Source: Schaalia hyovaginalis (GTDB lineage: Bacteria > Actinomycetota > Actinomycetes > Actinomycetales > Actinomycetaceae). From it: a stretch of DNA of 64,000 nt. The stretch lies in NCBI RefSeq assembly GCF_014208035.1, contig NZ_JACHMK010000001.1:496001-560000 (forward strand), in the 5' to 3' direction. Shown piece after piece: positions 44,643-60,567 of this stretch (the stretch's first letter is position 1; each line of letters opens with the position of its first letter). The notes under the pieces are model-generated. The model did not search any database. It worked only from the letters and a program-made list of their open reading frames with translations, and was not told the origin of the DNA. The position numbers were made by a program, and so were the translations under genes.

Positions 44643-45767
44643 ATGGCACGTTTCATTGATATCCACGTTCTTCAGACCCTCCCGCCCTCGAATCCCAATC
44701 GTGATCAAACCGGGGCGCCCAAGTCCGCAGTTTTCGGAGGGGCTCGAAGGATGCGAATCTCTTCGCAAGCGATCAAACGGGCAACCAGGAAAGATTTCGA
44801 AACCTCCCTGCCTGATGGGAACCGGGGGATTCGGACGAAGCGAATCGTTGAGATCCTCCGTGAGGAGATTGTTTCGCGTCGTCCTGAGCTCGAGTCTCAG
44901 GCGACTGCCCTCGCCGAAACGGCGCTGACTGAAATTGGGTTCAAGATTGGCGATCCGAAGGGCAAGAAGACGGAGGAACAGCTGAAAGAAGCGGGATTCC
45001 TCGTGTTCCTCTCGGCAAAGCAGATCGAGCATGTTGCCGATGCGATCATTTCGGTTGCTGAGGCCGAGGACGTGAAGAAGGCGTTCAAGGAATTGAGGCC
45101 GAAAACCCTTGTGGATACCGATCACTCGGTCGATATTGCCCTCTTCGGAAGGATGGTCGCAGAACCCAACGCCCTCAACGTCGATGCGGCCTGCCAAGTT
45201 GCTCACGCTCTCGGCGTCGGCGCGGTGATGTCCGAGTTCGACTACTACACGGCCGTCGATGATGCGAAGAGCGCTGACGATGACGCGGATGAAGGCGCCG
45301 GGATGATCGGTACGATCGAGTTCGCTTCGGCGACCCTCTACCGTTATGCCACGATCGACCTCGAGATGCTTCGTAAGAACCTTGGGGATCAGGCGGTCGC
45401 TGAGGAAGCGGTCGATATGTTCATCACCAGCTTCGTCCGGGCAATGCCCACCGGGAAGATCACAACTTTTGCGAATCGCACGCTTCCTGACGCGGTACTC
45501 GTTCAAGTTCGGGATGATCAGCCGATCAACCTCGTTGGAGCGTTCGAAGATCCGGTCAGCTCGGATGAGGGTGGCTTCGTTGCTCCAGCGACGAAGCGCT
45601 TCGTTGGCTACGAGAAAGACCTTGAAGAGGGAAGCGGGCTTCGCCCCGCGACATCCCTGGTTGCATGGACGACAGAGCGAGCGGGCGAGATCGCTGCTCT
45701 CGGGAAGCGAGTTCCGCTTTCGGAACTCGGAAAGGAAACTGTCAAGGCAATCCGGAGCGAGCAATGA
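44643..45767 (+). CDS. cas7e: Cascade backbone Cas7e/CasC (Cse4)
   Basis: 374 residues with GAAAGGAAG upstream. FIDIHVLQTLPPSNPNRDQTGAPKSAVFGGARRMRISSQAIKRATRK is the well-conserved N-terminus; DIALFGRMVAEPN and ANRTLPDAVLVQVRDDQPINL are also characteristic. Six copies wrap the crRNA spacer. Overlaps cas5e by 4 bp. Confidence 0.96.
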   Translation: MARFIDIHVLQTLPPSNPNRDQTGAPKSAVFGGARRMRISSQAIKRATRKDFETSLPDGNRGIRTKRIVEILREEIVSRRPELESQATALAETALTEIGFKIGDPKGKKTEEQLKEAGFLVFLSAKQIEHVADAIISVAEAEDVKKAFKELRPKTLVDTDHSVDIALFGRMVAEPNALNVDAACQVAHALGVGAVMSEFDYYTAVDDAKSADDDADEGAGMIGTIEFASATLYRYATIDLEMLRKNLGDQAVAEEAVDMFITSFVRAMPTGKITTFANRTLPDAVLVQVRDDQPINLVGAFEDPVSSDEGGFVAPATKRFVGYEKDLEEGSGLRPATSLVAWTTERAGEIAALGKRVPLSELGKETVKAIRSEQ

Positions 45768-46492
45768 GTCGAGTGCTCGTCCTCAGGCTCGCAGGACCGA
45801 TGCAGTCCTGGGGATCTGCGAGTCGATTTACGAATCGGAGCACCGAGTTCTTTCCCACGAAGAGTGGAATCGTCGGCCTCCTCGCCGCTGCGGAAGGCAG
45901 GCGGCGCACGGATCCGATTGAAGACTTGGCTTCCCTCACCATGGCTGCGAGGATCGATCAGCCAGGGGAATTGCTGGAGGATTTTCATACCGCACACCGC
46001 GGGGATAAGGCGATGCCCCTGTCGTGGAGATATTACGTCTCAGATGCTGTGTTCGCAGCCTTCATCGGGGGGCCCGATGACCTGATCGATGCCCTCGCGG
46101 ATGCCATTCGGAACCCGGTCTACCCCTTGTTCCTCGGGCGAAGAGCATGTCCTCCCACCTTGCCATTGCTACTCGAAACGCGGGAGGGCACCATCTGGAA
46201 AGCGATCGAGGAGTTGCCGTGGCTCGCGGCGAACTTCCATCAGCGCAGGCACCGTTTCGATGAGCGGGTAAGTCTTCGCGTTGTCGCCGATCGAGGGGTG
46301 ATCCCAGGTCAGGATCTCTCGTCACGAGACATTCGTGATGTTCCCATCACCTTCGATCCTCTCCGAAGGGAATACGGCACTCGAACCGTGGAGGAATCGA
46401 GAGTCGACATCATGAATCCCGCTTTCGTTGGCGTGAGGAATCCGCGTCTCGGAGGAGAAGTGCTCTCCCACGATCCGATGGAGGTGCTCTGA
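45764..46492 (+). CDS. cas5e: Cascade Cas5e/CasD
   Basis: 242 residues. VLVLRLAGPMQSWGSASRFTNRSTEFFPTKSGIVGLLAAAEGRRR is the Cas5 N-terminus that caps the crRNA 5' handle; YYVSDAVFAAFIGG and PVYPLFLGRRACPP follow. The stop and the cas6e start share one base (46492). Confidence 0.95.
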   Translation: MSRVLVLRLAGPMQSWGSASRFTNRSTEFFPTKSGIVGLLAAAEGRRRTDPIEDLASLTMAARIDQPGELLEDFHTAHRGDKAMPLSWRYYVSDAVFAAFIGGPDDLIDALADAIRNPVYPLFLGRRACPPTLPLLLETREGTIWKAIEELPWLAANFHQRRHRFDERVSLRVVADRGVIPGQDLSSRDIRDVPITFDPLRREYGTRTVEESRVDIMNPAFVGVRNPRLGGEVLSHDPMEVL

Positions 46493-47274
46493 TGTACTTG
46501 ACCAGGATCTATCTCAATCCATACCGGCGGGGGTGCAAACGGCTTGTCTCCTCTCCGCAGAAGATGCACGCTGCTGTGCTTGCGAGTTTCCCCCCCGGAG
46601 TTCTTGACGGAGCACATGAGTCGGGCCGGGTTCTGTGGCGACTCGACACCCCGTCATTCCCGCCTCAACGCACAAGAGAAGATGGCGGGGGCGCTTTTCG
46701 CGAAAGCCCTGCACTCAGCCTGTACATCTCGAGCCCTGTGCCGCCGGATCCGGCGGGATTGATCGAGCAAGCGGGTTATGAGACCGAGGGGGGTGTTCTC
46801 ATCAAGCGGATGGACCCTTTCCTTGACTCCCTTCGAGAGGGGCAGGCATGGGCGTTCCGTGTGACCGTGAATCCAACCTTCCGTAGAGCAGGTCAAGTCG
46901 CTGAGAATGGAAGGAAAAAGGTTCTCGCGCACATCACCGTTGCACAACAGACGCAGTGGTTGCTCGATCGCATTCCTTCCCTCGGCTTTGAAATTCCGAC
47001 AGCGGCCGAGATCGGTGGCGACCTTCCGGTGATGGAGACAGAAAAGGGTGAGAGGTGCGATGGGGATGCTCTTCTCATCAGTTTGGCTAATCGTCGCACC
47101 GAGAGGTTCCGGCGGGGAGTCGGTGAAGATGCCCGTATCGTTACTCTGCAGCTGGCCACCTTTGAAGGACACCTCCGAATCGTTGATCCTGTGTTGCTGC
47201 GCAATTCCATGACTAACGGGATCGGACGAGCGAAGGGCTATGGTTCTGGTCTTCTCACACTCGCGAAGCCATGA
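46492..47274 (+). CDS. cas6e: crRNA endoribonuclease Cas6e/CasE
   Basis: 260 residues. MYLTRIYLNP at the start, SSPQKMHAAVLASFP with the probable catalytic His near residue 26, and the glycine-rich GIGRAKGYGSGLLTLAKP end typical of Cas6e. Cuts the repeat hairpin of the pre-crRNA; the array repeat has the expected CCCCGC/GCGGGG stem. ATGA overlap with cas1. Confidence 0.95.
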   Translation: MYLTRIYLNPYRRGCKRLVSSPQKMHAAVLASFPPGVLDGAHESGRVLWRLDTPSFPPQRTREDGGGAFRESPALSLYISSPVPPDPAGLIEQAGYETEGGVLIKRMDPFLDSLREGQAWAFRVTVNPTFRRAGQVAENGRKKVLAHITVAQQTQWLLDRIPSLGFEIPTAAEIGGDLPVMETEKGERCDGDALLISLANRRTERFRRGVGEDARIVTLQLATFEGHLRIVDPVLLRNSMTNGIGRAKGYGSGLLTLAKP

Positions 47275-48218
47275 CTCCGAAGCCCGGAATACGACCCCCG
47301 GACCCGAAGGACCTCCTTCGGGTCCGGGATCGGCTCACTTTTCTCTATGTTGAGAAATGCGTCGTTCATCGGGACTCGAATGCCATCACAGTCACGGATG
47401 CTCGAGGAGTCGCTCACATCCCAGCGGCTGCGCTTTCTGTCCTCATGATGGGACCCGGAGTGCGGATTACTCACAGTGCGGTCTCGCTGCTCGCCGAAAG
47501 CGGGTCGACGGCGATCTGGGTGGGGGAGAATGGAGTCCGTTACTACGCGCATGGAGCCCCGCCATCGCGTTCTTCACGACTCCTGGAGGCGCAAGCCAGG
47601 CTTGTGAGCGATCCTGCTTCGCGTCTCTCTGTGGCGCGCAGGATGTATCTCATGCGTTTCGAGGGTGAAAGCGTTGATCGCCTGTCGATGCAGCAGCTCC
47701 GCGGACGGGAAGGGGCACGAGTGCGCCGCCTCTACAGGGAGAATTCCCGAAGGACCGGCGTTGAATGGGATGGTCGGGAATACGATCCGGACGATTTTGA
47801 TTCCGGATCGGTGGTGAATAGGTGCCTTTCTGCTGCAAATAGTGCACTTTATGGAGTTGTGCATGCTGTAATCGTCGCTCTTGGCTGCTCTCCGGGACTC
47901 GGGTTCGTCCACTCCGGAACCTATCGTTCCTTCGTCTATGACATCGCGGATCTCTACAAGGCTGATCTCTCGATCCCTGTCGCATTCGATGTCGCAGCAG
48001 AGGAACTCGAGGCCGGGGTTGGGGAGGAGAGCCGTCGGCGGATGAGAGACAGCATGAGGCAGAGTCAAGTTCTCGAGCGCGCCGTACGAGATATCAAGAG
48101 CCTCCTTTCGGAGGGCGAGGAACTTGATGGTTGGGACGATCTGGAAGTTGACGATTTGCGCCTATGGGACGAGGTCCAGGGGTTCGTCCCATCGGGAATC
48201 TCATATGCCGAACGGTGA
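47271..48218 (+). CDS. cas1e: CRISPR integrase Cas1e
   Basis: 315 residues. LTFLYVEKCVVHRDSNAITVTDARGVAHIPAAALSVLMMGPG at the N-terminus; the metal site is formed by the Glu after the YREN segment, the His in LGFVHSG and the Asp residues of FVYDIADLYKAD. With Cas2 it inserts new spacers. Three bases separate it from cas2. Confidence 0.96.
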   Translation: MTPKPGIRPPDPKDLLRVRDRLTFLYVEKCVVHRDSNAITVTDARGVAHIPAAALSVLMMGPGVRITHSAVSLLAESGSTAIWVGENGVRYYAHGAPPSRSSRLLEAQARLVSDPASRLSVARRMYLMRFEGESVDRLSMQQLRGREGARVRRLYRENSRRTGVEWDGREYDPDDFDSGSVVNRCLSAANSALYGVVHAVIVALGCSPGLGFVHSGTYRSFVYDIADLYKADLSIPVAFDVAAEELEAGVGEESRRRMRDSMRQSQVLERAVRDIKSLLSEGEELDGWDDLEVDDLRLWDEVQGFVPSGISYAER

Positions 48219-48221
48219 ATC

Positions 48222-48632
48222 GTGATGATCGTTCTCGTTCTGTCGGCGGTGTCAGAAGGTCTTCGTGGGCATGTCAGTCGCTGGCTTCTCGAGATATCGC
48301 CGGGGGTTTTCGTTGGTCGTGTGAACGCTCGGGTGCGGGAACGCTTGTGGGAATCGGTGAAAACCCATATTGGCGGCGGCCGAGCAGTTCTCGTCTTTCA
48401 TGCGCCCAATGAACAGGGCCTTTCTTTCTTGACGCTTGGAGATGCCTGGGAGCCGGCAGATTTCGAAGGGCTGACCTTGATGGTCCGGCCAAATACCGTG
48501 GATGCGACAATCGCTCCTGAACTTCGACAGGATGCGATGAGTCAGGGGAAAGGGCGTCGTGGCATGAGTGACTTCGAAAGGCGAAGAAGATCACGGCGGG
48601 GCTTCCCAAGATCTGATCGCCCGATGGGGTAA
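48222..48632 (+). CDS. cas2e: Cas2e with an extended basic C-terminus
   Basis: 136 residues from the GTG at 48222 (an ATG follows at once). MMIVLVLSAVSEGLRGHVSRWLLEISPGVFVGRVNARVRERLW is the Cas2e core, and RAVLVFHAPNEQGLSFLTLGD the remaining strands. About 40 extra residues follow (QGKGRRGMSDFERRRRSRRG), longer and more basic than the roughly 95-residue E. coli protein. The gene ends 18 bp before the first repeat, so its 3' end must double as the leader. Confidence 0.94.
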   Translation: MMIVLVLSAVSEGLRGHVSRWLLEISPGVFVGRVNARVRERLWESVKTHIGGGRAVLVFHAPNEQGLSFLTLGDAWEPADFEGLTLMVRPNTVDATIAPELRQDAMSQGKGRRGMSDFERRRRSRRGFPRSDRPMG

Positions 48633-48650
48633 CATCGCTGATCAAGAAGC

Positions 48651-54904
<6,254 letters not shown>

Positions 54905-54937
54905 CCAGAGGGTACACACCAAGCGGAGTGCGTGTTC

Positions 54938-54967
54938 GTGCGTTCCCGGCTTGTGCTGGCTCTGATC
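54938..54967 (+). repeat. Decayed CRISPR repeat in register beyond the array
   Basis: Starts exactly 61 bp after the last recognisable repeat and reads GTGCGTTCCCGG ... GGCTCTGATC, keeping the ends of the repeat while the stem has eroded. Confidence 0.4.
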
Positions 54968-55022
54968 GGGCAGATGGCCCCGGCTCGGCAGTCGCGCTCC
55001 CTGTAACCGAGGGCTATTCACC

Positions 55023-55355
55023 TTGCTAAAAGGCTCACATGAGGGTGATCGCATCAGAGTCTTCTATGCCTTAGAAAGCGGGCTGGAGAGAGGGAGTCAT
55101 GTGACATCATGTGACCACTACGAAATCGATGAACCAGAGGACTGGGATCGTCCGACTCCTCCGCGCGTCCGCCACGCGAGCCGCTATGTCGATGGGAGTG
55201 CGGTTATCGGCGAAGTCAACGTCACCTTCAATCGCAAGACGTCCTACAACCTGTTCCCCGATTTTCTTCACGCCTTCACACAAGAGCAGATCGGCATCAT
55301 TCGTGAGGAGCTGCCGTTCTGGTATGACTTCTTCAAGCCCCGCATCACCTCGTGA
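55023..55355 (+). pseudogene. Orphan fragment of an unrecognised protein
   Basis: A 110-residue frame whose second half looks protein-like: VNVTFNRKTSYNLFPDFLHAF and EQIGIIREELPFWYDFFKPR. The first 25 residues do not, and no good ribosome site is present, so this may be the C-terminal remnant of a gene lost on the array's far side. I do not recognise the family. Confidence 0.4.
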
Positions 55356-55650
55356 ATGCGAGCCTCGCGGAGCTGTCGGCCCTATCTTCGGCGCTTCGGA
55401 TCGGCCCTCCGACACGAGAGGATGAGAACGACTCTCAACGAGTTCCAGAACGGCATGTCCACTCCCCGTCTTCGCTACGAACCGACGAACTGCAGTTGAC
55501 TGACGGGTTCTGGTGCGGCTCGGAGTACTCCGCTATCAGCCTCGTCTTGTCGGTGTGAGCGAGGGACTGGCGGTTTCAGTTCCGTCGGCGTACTGCAGCT
55601 CAAGCCTGCGGCTCCCACATTCCGCCGTTCATCCGTGCTTCCCTTAACCC
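55356..55650. other. Gene-free stretch before DUF817
   Basis: No supported gene. Short frames exist but lack ribosome sites and recognisable content. Confidence 0.35.
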
Positions 55651-56481
55651 ATGCCCGAACGCCGTCCGCTGAGCGATCTCAGACTCCTCCCGCTGCGCCT
55701 CGTCCAGTTCGCGTGGATGGAGATCCAGTGCTGCCTGTTCCCGGCGGCCGTCTTCCTCGGCCTCGCCGCCTCCTCCTTCGTGTGGGCCCGCTTCGACATG
55801 CCGATCGCCCGCTACGACGCGCTGCTCATCTACGTCGTGATCGTGCAGATCGCCTTCGTCGCCTTCAAGCTCGAGACATGGAGGGAACTCGGCGTCATCT
55901 GCGTCTTCCACGTCCTCGGCCTCGCCCTCGAGATCTTCAAGGTGAGCCAGGGCTCCTGGGCCTACCTCGACGCCGGGGTCGTGCGCCTCGGGGGAGTGCC
56001 GGTCTTCTCGGGCTTCATGTACGCCTCGGTCGGCTCCTACATCTGCCAGGCCTTCCGGCGCTTCGACCTGCACGTCGACCGTTTCCGCTGGTGGCCGGTG
56101 AGCGTCCTCGCCCTCGCGGTCTACGCGAACTTCTTCACCCACCACTACATCGTCGATCTGCGGTGGCTGATCGCGGTGGCGCTCCTTTTCGCCCTGCACG
56201 GCTCGAAGGTCCGATTCACGGTCGGGGGAGACCGCTACCGGATGCCGACGGCGCTCGCCTTCGTCCTCATCGGCTTCTTCCTGTGGGTGGCCGAGAATGC
56301 GGCGACATTCCTCAACGCCTGGCGCTATCCGGATCAGGAGGCCGGCTGGCAGATGGTCCACGTCGGCAAGTTCGGCTCGTGGGCACTCCTCGTCACCTTG
56401 AGTTTCGTCCTCGTCGCAGCGGTCAAGGCGAAGGAGGGCGTGCTCTACGGGGACGGTCCGGCGCGGGTGACGAGGGCGTGA
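55651..56481 (+). CDS. DUF817 family integral membrane protein
   Basis: 276 residues with about eight hydrophobic segments. The DUF817 (YoaT-like) pattern is clear: FAWMEIQCCLFPAAVFL, FKLETWRELGVICVFHVLGLALEIFKVSQGSWAYLD and FSGFMYASVGSYICQAFRRFDL. WVAENAATFLNAWRYPDQ and MVHVGKFGSWALLV follow. Function unknown. Confidence 0.9.
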   Translation: MPERRPLSDLRLLPLRLVQFAWMEIQCCLFPAAVFLGLAASSFVWARFDMPIARYDALLIYVVIVQIAFVAFKLETWRELGVICVFHVLGLALEIFKVSQGSWAYLDAGVVRLGGVPVFSGFMYASVGSYICQAFRRFDLHVDRFRWWPVSVLALAVYANFFTHHYIVDLRWLIAVALLFALHGSKVRFTVGGDRYRMPTALAFVLIGFFLWVAENAATFLNAWRYPDQEAGWQMVHVGKFGSWALLVTLSFVLVAAVKAKEGVLYGDGPARVTRA

Positions 56482-56648
56482 CCCGGCGCTCGTGATGAGG
56501 GGCATCGGGACCCTCATCCCTGCCCGTCTCGCACTCCCGACGGGCGCTTCCCGCCCGCGCCCAAAGAGGGCGGAGAACGGAGGTGGATCCCGGGGTGCGA
56601 CTCGGACACGGTTGCACCCCGGGGTCCGCCTCGATGGGGCCGAGGGCC

Positions 56649-56957
56649 TCAGTGCTTGTGCATGTGACCCGACTGGCCGTCATCCATCTTGTCGTGGTCG
56701 GTCATCTTGTCCTTGTCGGTCATGGCGCCCTGGTCGGTCATCTTGTCCTTGTCGGACATCTTGTCCTTGTCGGACATCTTGTCCTTGTCGGACATGGCGC
56801 CGTGGTCGGACATGGCGTTCTTGTCGCCCATCTTGTCCGTCATGGACGTGCCGCCACTGCCCATCTTGTCAGGGGTCGCGGTGGAGCTGCAGGCGGCGAT
56901 GCCCACGGCGGCAGTGGCGACGAGGGCGGAGGCGGCGAGGATCTTGCGGAGGTTCAT
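56649..56957 (-). CDS. Met/Asp/Lys/His-rich lipoprotein
   Basis: About 102 residues from the ATG at 56957. Signal peptide with lipobox IAAC. The mature part is low-complexity: repeats of [12 protein letters not shown] and variants, then a His end (SGHMHKH). It resembles the MxKDx pentapeptide-repeat proteins, although the period here is six. Met, Asp and His suggest metal (possibly copper) binding. Divergent from dipZ, 169 bp apart; it occupies the place that the secreted MPT70/83 proteins hold near dipZ in mycobacteria. Confidence 0.8.
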   Translation of the reverse strand: MNLRKILAASALVATAAVGIAACSSTATPDKMGSGGTSMTDKMGDKNAMSDHGAMSDKDKMSDKDKMSDKDKMTDQGAMTDKDKMTDHDKMDDGQSGHMHKH

Positions 56958-57126
56958 GCATGTCCCAATCTGTTTCCGGGGCGCCCCTGTGGCACCCGCT
57001 CGTTGGGTGGTTCGGAGTGGCAAGACTTTCGGATCGGTGACATGGATCACTGTTCAAATCCTGGAGGGAATCGATCCGAAGCGCCCTCGGCTGCGAACGA
57101 GAGATGACAGTCCAAGGAGGAAATAC

Positions 57127-58902
57127 ATGGTCACCCTCGTTCTCATCGGCCTCATCGGAGGCTTCATCACGGGCATCTCCCCGTGCATCCTGCCCGTACT
57201 CCCCGTGATCTTCCTGTCGGGCGGCGCCCAGGGCGCGCGCTCCCGGGAGTCCGAATCCTCGATCGCACGGATCCCCGGCATGATGACGGCCGGCTCCCTC
57301 GCCTCGCTGGGGAGCGCCCCGGCGCAATCGACGACGAGCCTGTCGCCCGCCCGTTCGAGCAAATGGCGCCCCTACCTCGTCGTGGGAGGCCTCGTCCTCA
57401 GCTTCACCTTCTTCACCCTGCTGGGCTCCACGATCCTCACCCTCCTCGGGCTCCCTCAGGACTTCATCCGCATCGCCGGAATCGTCGCCCTCGTCCTCAT
57501 CGGCATCGCGATGATGATTCCCCGCCTCATGGAGATCCTCGAGAAGCCCTTCACCCGTTTCGGCCGCTCCCAGGGCAAACGCCCCGACAACGGCTTCCTG
57601 CTCGGCATCGTCCTCGGCGCCGCCTACGTTCCCTGCGCCGGTCCGGTCCTCGCGGCCGTCTCCGTCGCGGGGACCACGGGCCGCATCGGCCCCGAGACCG
57701 TCGCCCTGGCCCTGTCCTTCGCGATCGGCACGGGCATCCCTCTTCTCGCCTTCGCCCTCGCGGGCAGGGGCCTCACCGAGAGGATCGCCGCCTTCCGCAG
57801 CCGCCAGAAACTGATCCGCATCATCGCGGGCGCCGCGATGATCCTCCTCGCCATCGGTCTCGCCACCGACCTGCCCGCCAAGATTCAGCGCGCCCTGCCC
57901 GATTGGACCTCATCCCTGCAGGCGGGCACCGACAAGTACCTGCGCGATTCCACCCCCAGGGGCTCTTCGTCCACCACCTGCCTCGACGGGGCGGACGAAC
58001 TCGCGAACTGCGGTCCGCTGCCGAAGATCGAAGGCGCCGTCGCATGGTTCAACACCCCCGGCGACCAGCCCCTCACCGAGACCGAGCGGAAGGGCAAGGT
58101 CACCCTCGTCGACTTCTGGGCCTACTCGTGCATCAACTGCCAGCGCTCCATCCCCGGAGTCGAGAAGCTCTACGAAACCTACAAGGACTCCGGCCTGCAG
58201 GTCATCGGCGTGCACTCTCCCGAGTACGCCTTCGAGAAGGAGGTCGACAACGTGAAGAAGGGGGCCGAATCCCTGGGGATCACCTACCCCGTCGCCGTCG
58301 ACTCGGATCTCGTCACCTGGACGAACTTCGACAACCACTACTGGCCCGCCCACTACCTCGCCGACGCGAAGGGCGAGCTGCGCGCCCTCAAGTACGGCGA
58401 GGGCGGCGAGGCGACGACCGAGAAGCTGGTGCGCAGCCTCCTCACCGAAGCGAATCCCGGCCTCGTCCTTCCCGCGCCGGTCTTCGCATCCGATGAACCG
58501 ACTGCGACCGGGGAGCGGAGCCCCGAGACCTACCTCGGCGCGGCGCGCGCCAACCACTTCGTCGACGGGGGCCTCAAGATCGGGACCGCCGAATACTCCC
58601 TCCCCGAGAGCCAGGCGCGCGACACCTTCGCCCTCGACGGCCGCTGGAAGGTCGAGGACGAGTTCATCGCCCCCGCCGAGGGCGGAGCCGGGCTCTCCCT
58701 GGCCTTCAAAGGGAAGCAGGTGAACCTCGTCGTCTCCGGCGAGGGGGACCTCGAATGGGAGGTGAACGGCCAGAAGATGACGAAGCGCATCTCCGGAACC
58801 CCGAACGGCATCGAACTCTTCGCCTCCTCTGAAACCCATGAGGGGGAGCTGAGATTGAAGGCCTCGCCCGGGCTCAAGCTCTACTCCTTCACCTTCGGGT
58901 GA
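57127..58902 (+). CDS. dipZ: DipZ-like fusion of a CcdA membrane domain and a thioredoxin domain
   Basis: 591 residues from the ATG at 57127 (AGGAGG upstream). The N-terminal CcdA part has the redox cysteines in [11 protein letters not shown] and [11 protein letters not shown]. The extracytoplasmic thioredoxin-like domain has [20 protein letters not shown] (CxxC near residue 335). The last about 140 residues form a beta-rich module ([14 protein letters not shown] ... WEVNGQKM) as in mycobacterial DipZ. It passes reducing power outward. Followed by a SigK/RskA pair, the known mycobacterial association. Confidence 0.92.
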   Translation: MVTLVLIGLIGGFITGISPCILPVLPVIFLSGGAQGARSRESESSIARIPGMMTAGSLASLGSAPAQSTTSLSPARSSKWRPYLVVGGLVLSFTFFTLLGSTILTLLGLPQDFIRIAGIVALVLIGIAMMIPRLMEILEKPFTRFGRSQGKRPDNGFLLGIVLGAAYVPCAGPVLAAVSVAGTTGRIGPETVALALSFAIGTGIPLLAFALAGRGLTERIAAFRSRQKLIRIIAGAAMILLAIGLATDLPAKIQRALPDWTSSLQAGTDKYLRDSTPRGSSSTTCLDGADELANCGPLPKIEGAVAWFNTPGDQPLTETERKGKVTLVDFWAYSCINCQRSIPGVEKLYETYKDSGLQVIGVHSPEYAFEKEVDNVKKGAESLGITYPVAVDSDLVTWTNFDNHYWPAHYLADAKGELRALKYGEGGEATTEKLVRSLLTEANPGLVLPAPVFASDEPTATGERSPETYLGAARANHFVDGGLKIGTAEYSLPESQARDTFALDGRWKVEDEFIAPAEGGAGLSLAFKGKQVNLVVSGEGDLEWEVNGQKMTKRISGTPNGIELFASSETHEGELRLKASPGLKLYSFTFG

Positions 58903-59000
58903 GGGCTGCGAATCCGGGCGGAGCCGTGAATCGGAAGGAGCGTCATGAGGATGCGGAAGGAGGGCCGTCGTGATGAGCGGATCCGCGCGAGCCCCGTAGC

Positions 59001-59558
59001 ATGTCATGCGTGGAAGAAGCAGACCAAGACGGACGTCTCCTCGCGCAGGTCGCGCGGGGGGATGAGTCCGCTTTCGCCGAGCTCTACGACCGCTGGGCAT
59101 CCCGCCTCTTCGCCCTGGTCCTGCAGATCGTCGTCGACCGCGCGCAGTCGGAGGAGGTCCTCCAGGACGTCTTCTGGCAGGTGTGGACGACTGCGGCCTC
59201 CTATGAGGCGGAACGCGGGAGTGCGAGGGCGTGGCTGGTGACCCTCGCGCGTCGCCGGGCGATCGACCGGGTGCGTTCCAGTCAGGCCGCTCGTGATCGG
59301 GAGGCGCGCCACCACGGCGACTACCCGGATTTCGATTCGACGCTCGACGCCATCGAAGAGCGATTGGAGGGGGAGCGGGTGAGGCGCGCACTGGACCGAG
59401 TGGGCGAACCGCATGCGAGCACGATCAAGCTCGCCTATTTCACGGGCTTGACTCACGCGCAGATCGCGGAGCGGATGCGCGTCCCCCTGGGAACGGTGAA
59501 GAGCAGGATCCGTGACGGCATCGACAAGCTGAGGGCCGAGATGGGAGTGACTCGATGA
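59001..59558 (+). CDS. sigK: ECF sigma factor, SigK-like
   Basis: 185 residues. Region 2: DESAFAELYDRWASRLFALVLQIVVDRAQSEEVLQDVFWQVWTTAASYE with ARAWLVTLARRRAIDRVRS. Region 4: STIKLAYFTGLTHAQIAERMRVPLGTVKSRIRDGIDKLR. Stop overlaps the anti-sigma gene by 4 bp. The SigK assignment rests on the DipZ and RskA neighbours as well as the sequence. Confidence 0.9.
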   Translation: MSCVEEADQDGRLLAQVARGDESAFAELYDRWASRLFALVLQIVVDRAQSEEVLQDVFWQVWTTAASYEAERGSARAWLVTLARRRAIDRVRSSQAARDREARHHGDYPDFDSTLDAIEERLEGERVRRALDRVGEPHASTIKLAYFTGLTHAQIAERMRVPLGTVKSRIRDGIDKLRAEMGVTR

Positions 59559-60271
59559 ACGGGGAATCTGAGCGTTTCGACGGGATCGATCCTCTGGAGT
59601 CCGAGGCGGCGGCGCTCCTCGGCGCGTCCCTGCGCCCCGTAGCCCCGCCGCCGGCGCTCCGTGAGGAGCTGATGAGGCGGGTGCGCGAGTCTTCGGCCGG
59701 AGGCGTCGGCGGGGCGGTCGACGCCGTCGCCGAGGAGGGCGGGGGCTCTGCCGCCGCCGTTCCGGGTGCCGGGGTCGTCGACTTCGTGTCTGCCCGTTCT
59801 TCGCGGCGGCGACTGGTGCGCGTGTTCGCGCAGATGGCCGCTTCCTTCGTGATCCTCGCCGTGGGGGTGGGCGTGGGGCGCTGGTCGATGATGGAGGGGA
59901 TGGAGTCGACCAGTCATTACGCTCAGCTCAATCAGGCCCAGGACGTCGATCGCGTGACGGACACGATGCCCGACGGGCATGTCGTCACCCTCACCTGGTC
60001 GAAGGGGATGGATATGGCGGCGGTGACCCTTCCGGCGGAGCTCAGGGCCTCCAAGGGGCGCAGCCTCCAGGTGTGGGTCCGTCAGAAGGGCGTCGTCACG
60101 AAGGCCGGCATGTACGAGCCGGCGAAGGGGACGACCTTCTCCTTCCTCGACGTGATGCCCGAGCCGGGCATCGAGATCCTCATCACCGAGGAGCCCGAGG
60201 GCGGTTCGGATCAGCCGACCGGCGATCCGCTCGTCGTGCTGCGCATCGGCGAGGGCGCGAAGGCCGTCTGA
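59555..60271 (+). CDS. rskA: Anti-sigma factor, RskA-like
   Basis: 238 residues. Cytoplasmic N-terminus (PLESEAAALLGASLRPVAPPPALREELMRRV), a transmembrane helix near residues 87-107 (VFAQMAASFVILAVGVGVG), and an outer domain with the RskA pattern LPAELRASKGRSLQVWVRQKG. No His-x3-Cys-x2-Cys zinc motif is seen. It would hold SigK at the membrane until cleaved. Confidence 0.9.
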   Translation: MNGESERFDGIDPLESEAAALLGASLRPVAPPPALREELMRRVRESSAGGVGGAVDAVAEEGGGSAAAVPGAGVVDFVSARSSRRRLVRVFAQMAASFVILAVGVGVGRWSMMEGMESTSHYAQLNQAQDVDRVTDTMPDGHVVTLTWSKGMDMAAVTLPAELRASKGRSLQVWVRQKGVVTKAGMYEPAKGTTFSFLDVMPEPGIEILITEEPEGGSDQPTGDPLVVLRIGEGAKAV

Positions 60272-60493
60272 GGGTGGGGCGGGATACCGGCGGCTCGACG
60301 CTGTCGCCTTCGTGGCCGCGCTCATGATCACCATCGCCTCGGGATGACGGGGCCGCGGCGAGGCTGAAGGGGCGGATCGTGAATATCGAGAGCCCATCAG
60401 TCGGGGGGCTTCCTCCGGTCGATGGCGATGAGCCTGCGATGCCGTGGAGCGGCGAGGGCGATGGGAGGGGTCTTGCGCAGCCATAAAAAATAG

Positions 60494-60508
60494 ATATCAT
60501 ATTGATAT
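60494..60508. promoter_or_regulatory. Perfect dyad upstream of the SPFH gene
   Basis: ATATCATATTGATAT: 6-bp arms around a TAT centre, in the only strongly AT-rich patch of the region, 60 bp before the SPFH start. Typical of a PadR-like or other small dimeric repressor; the RHH protein encoded downstream is another candidate. Confidence 0.6.
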
Positions 60509-60567
60509 GGCTTCGCCCTTGAAGTCGCGTGAAGGCGCGACGGGCGGAGACGGCAGAGGAGAACGCG

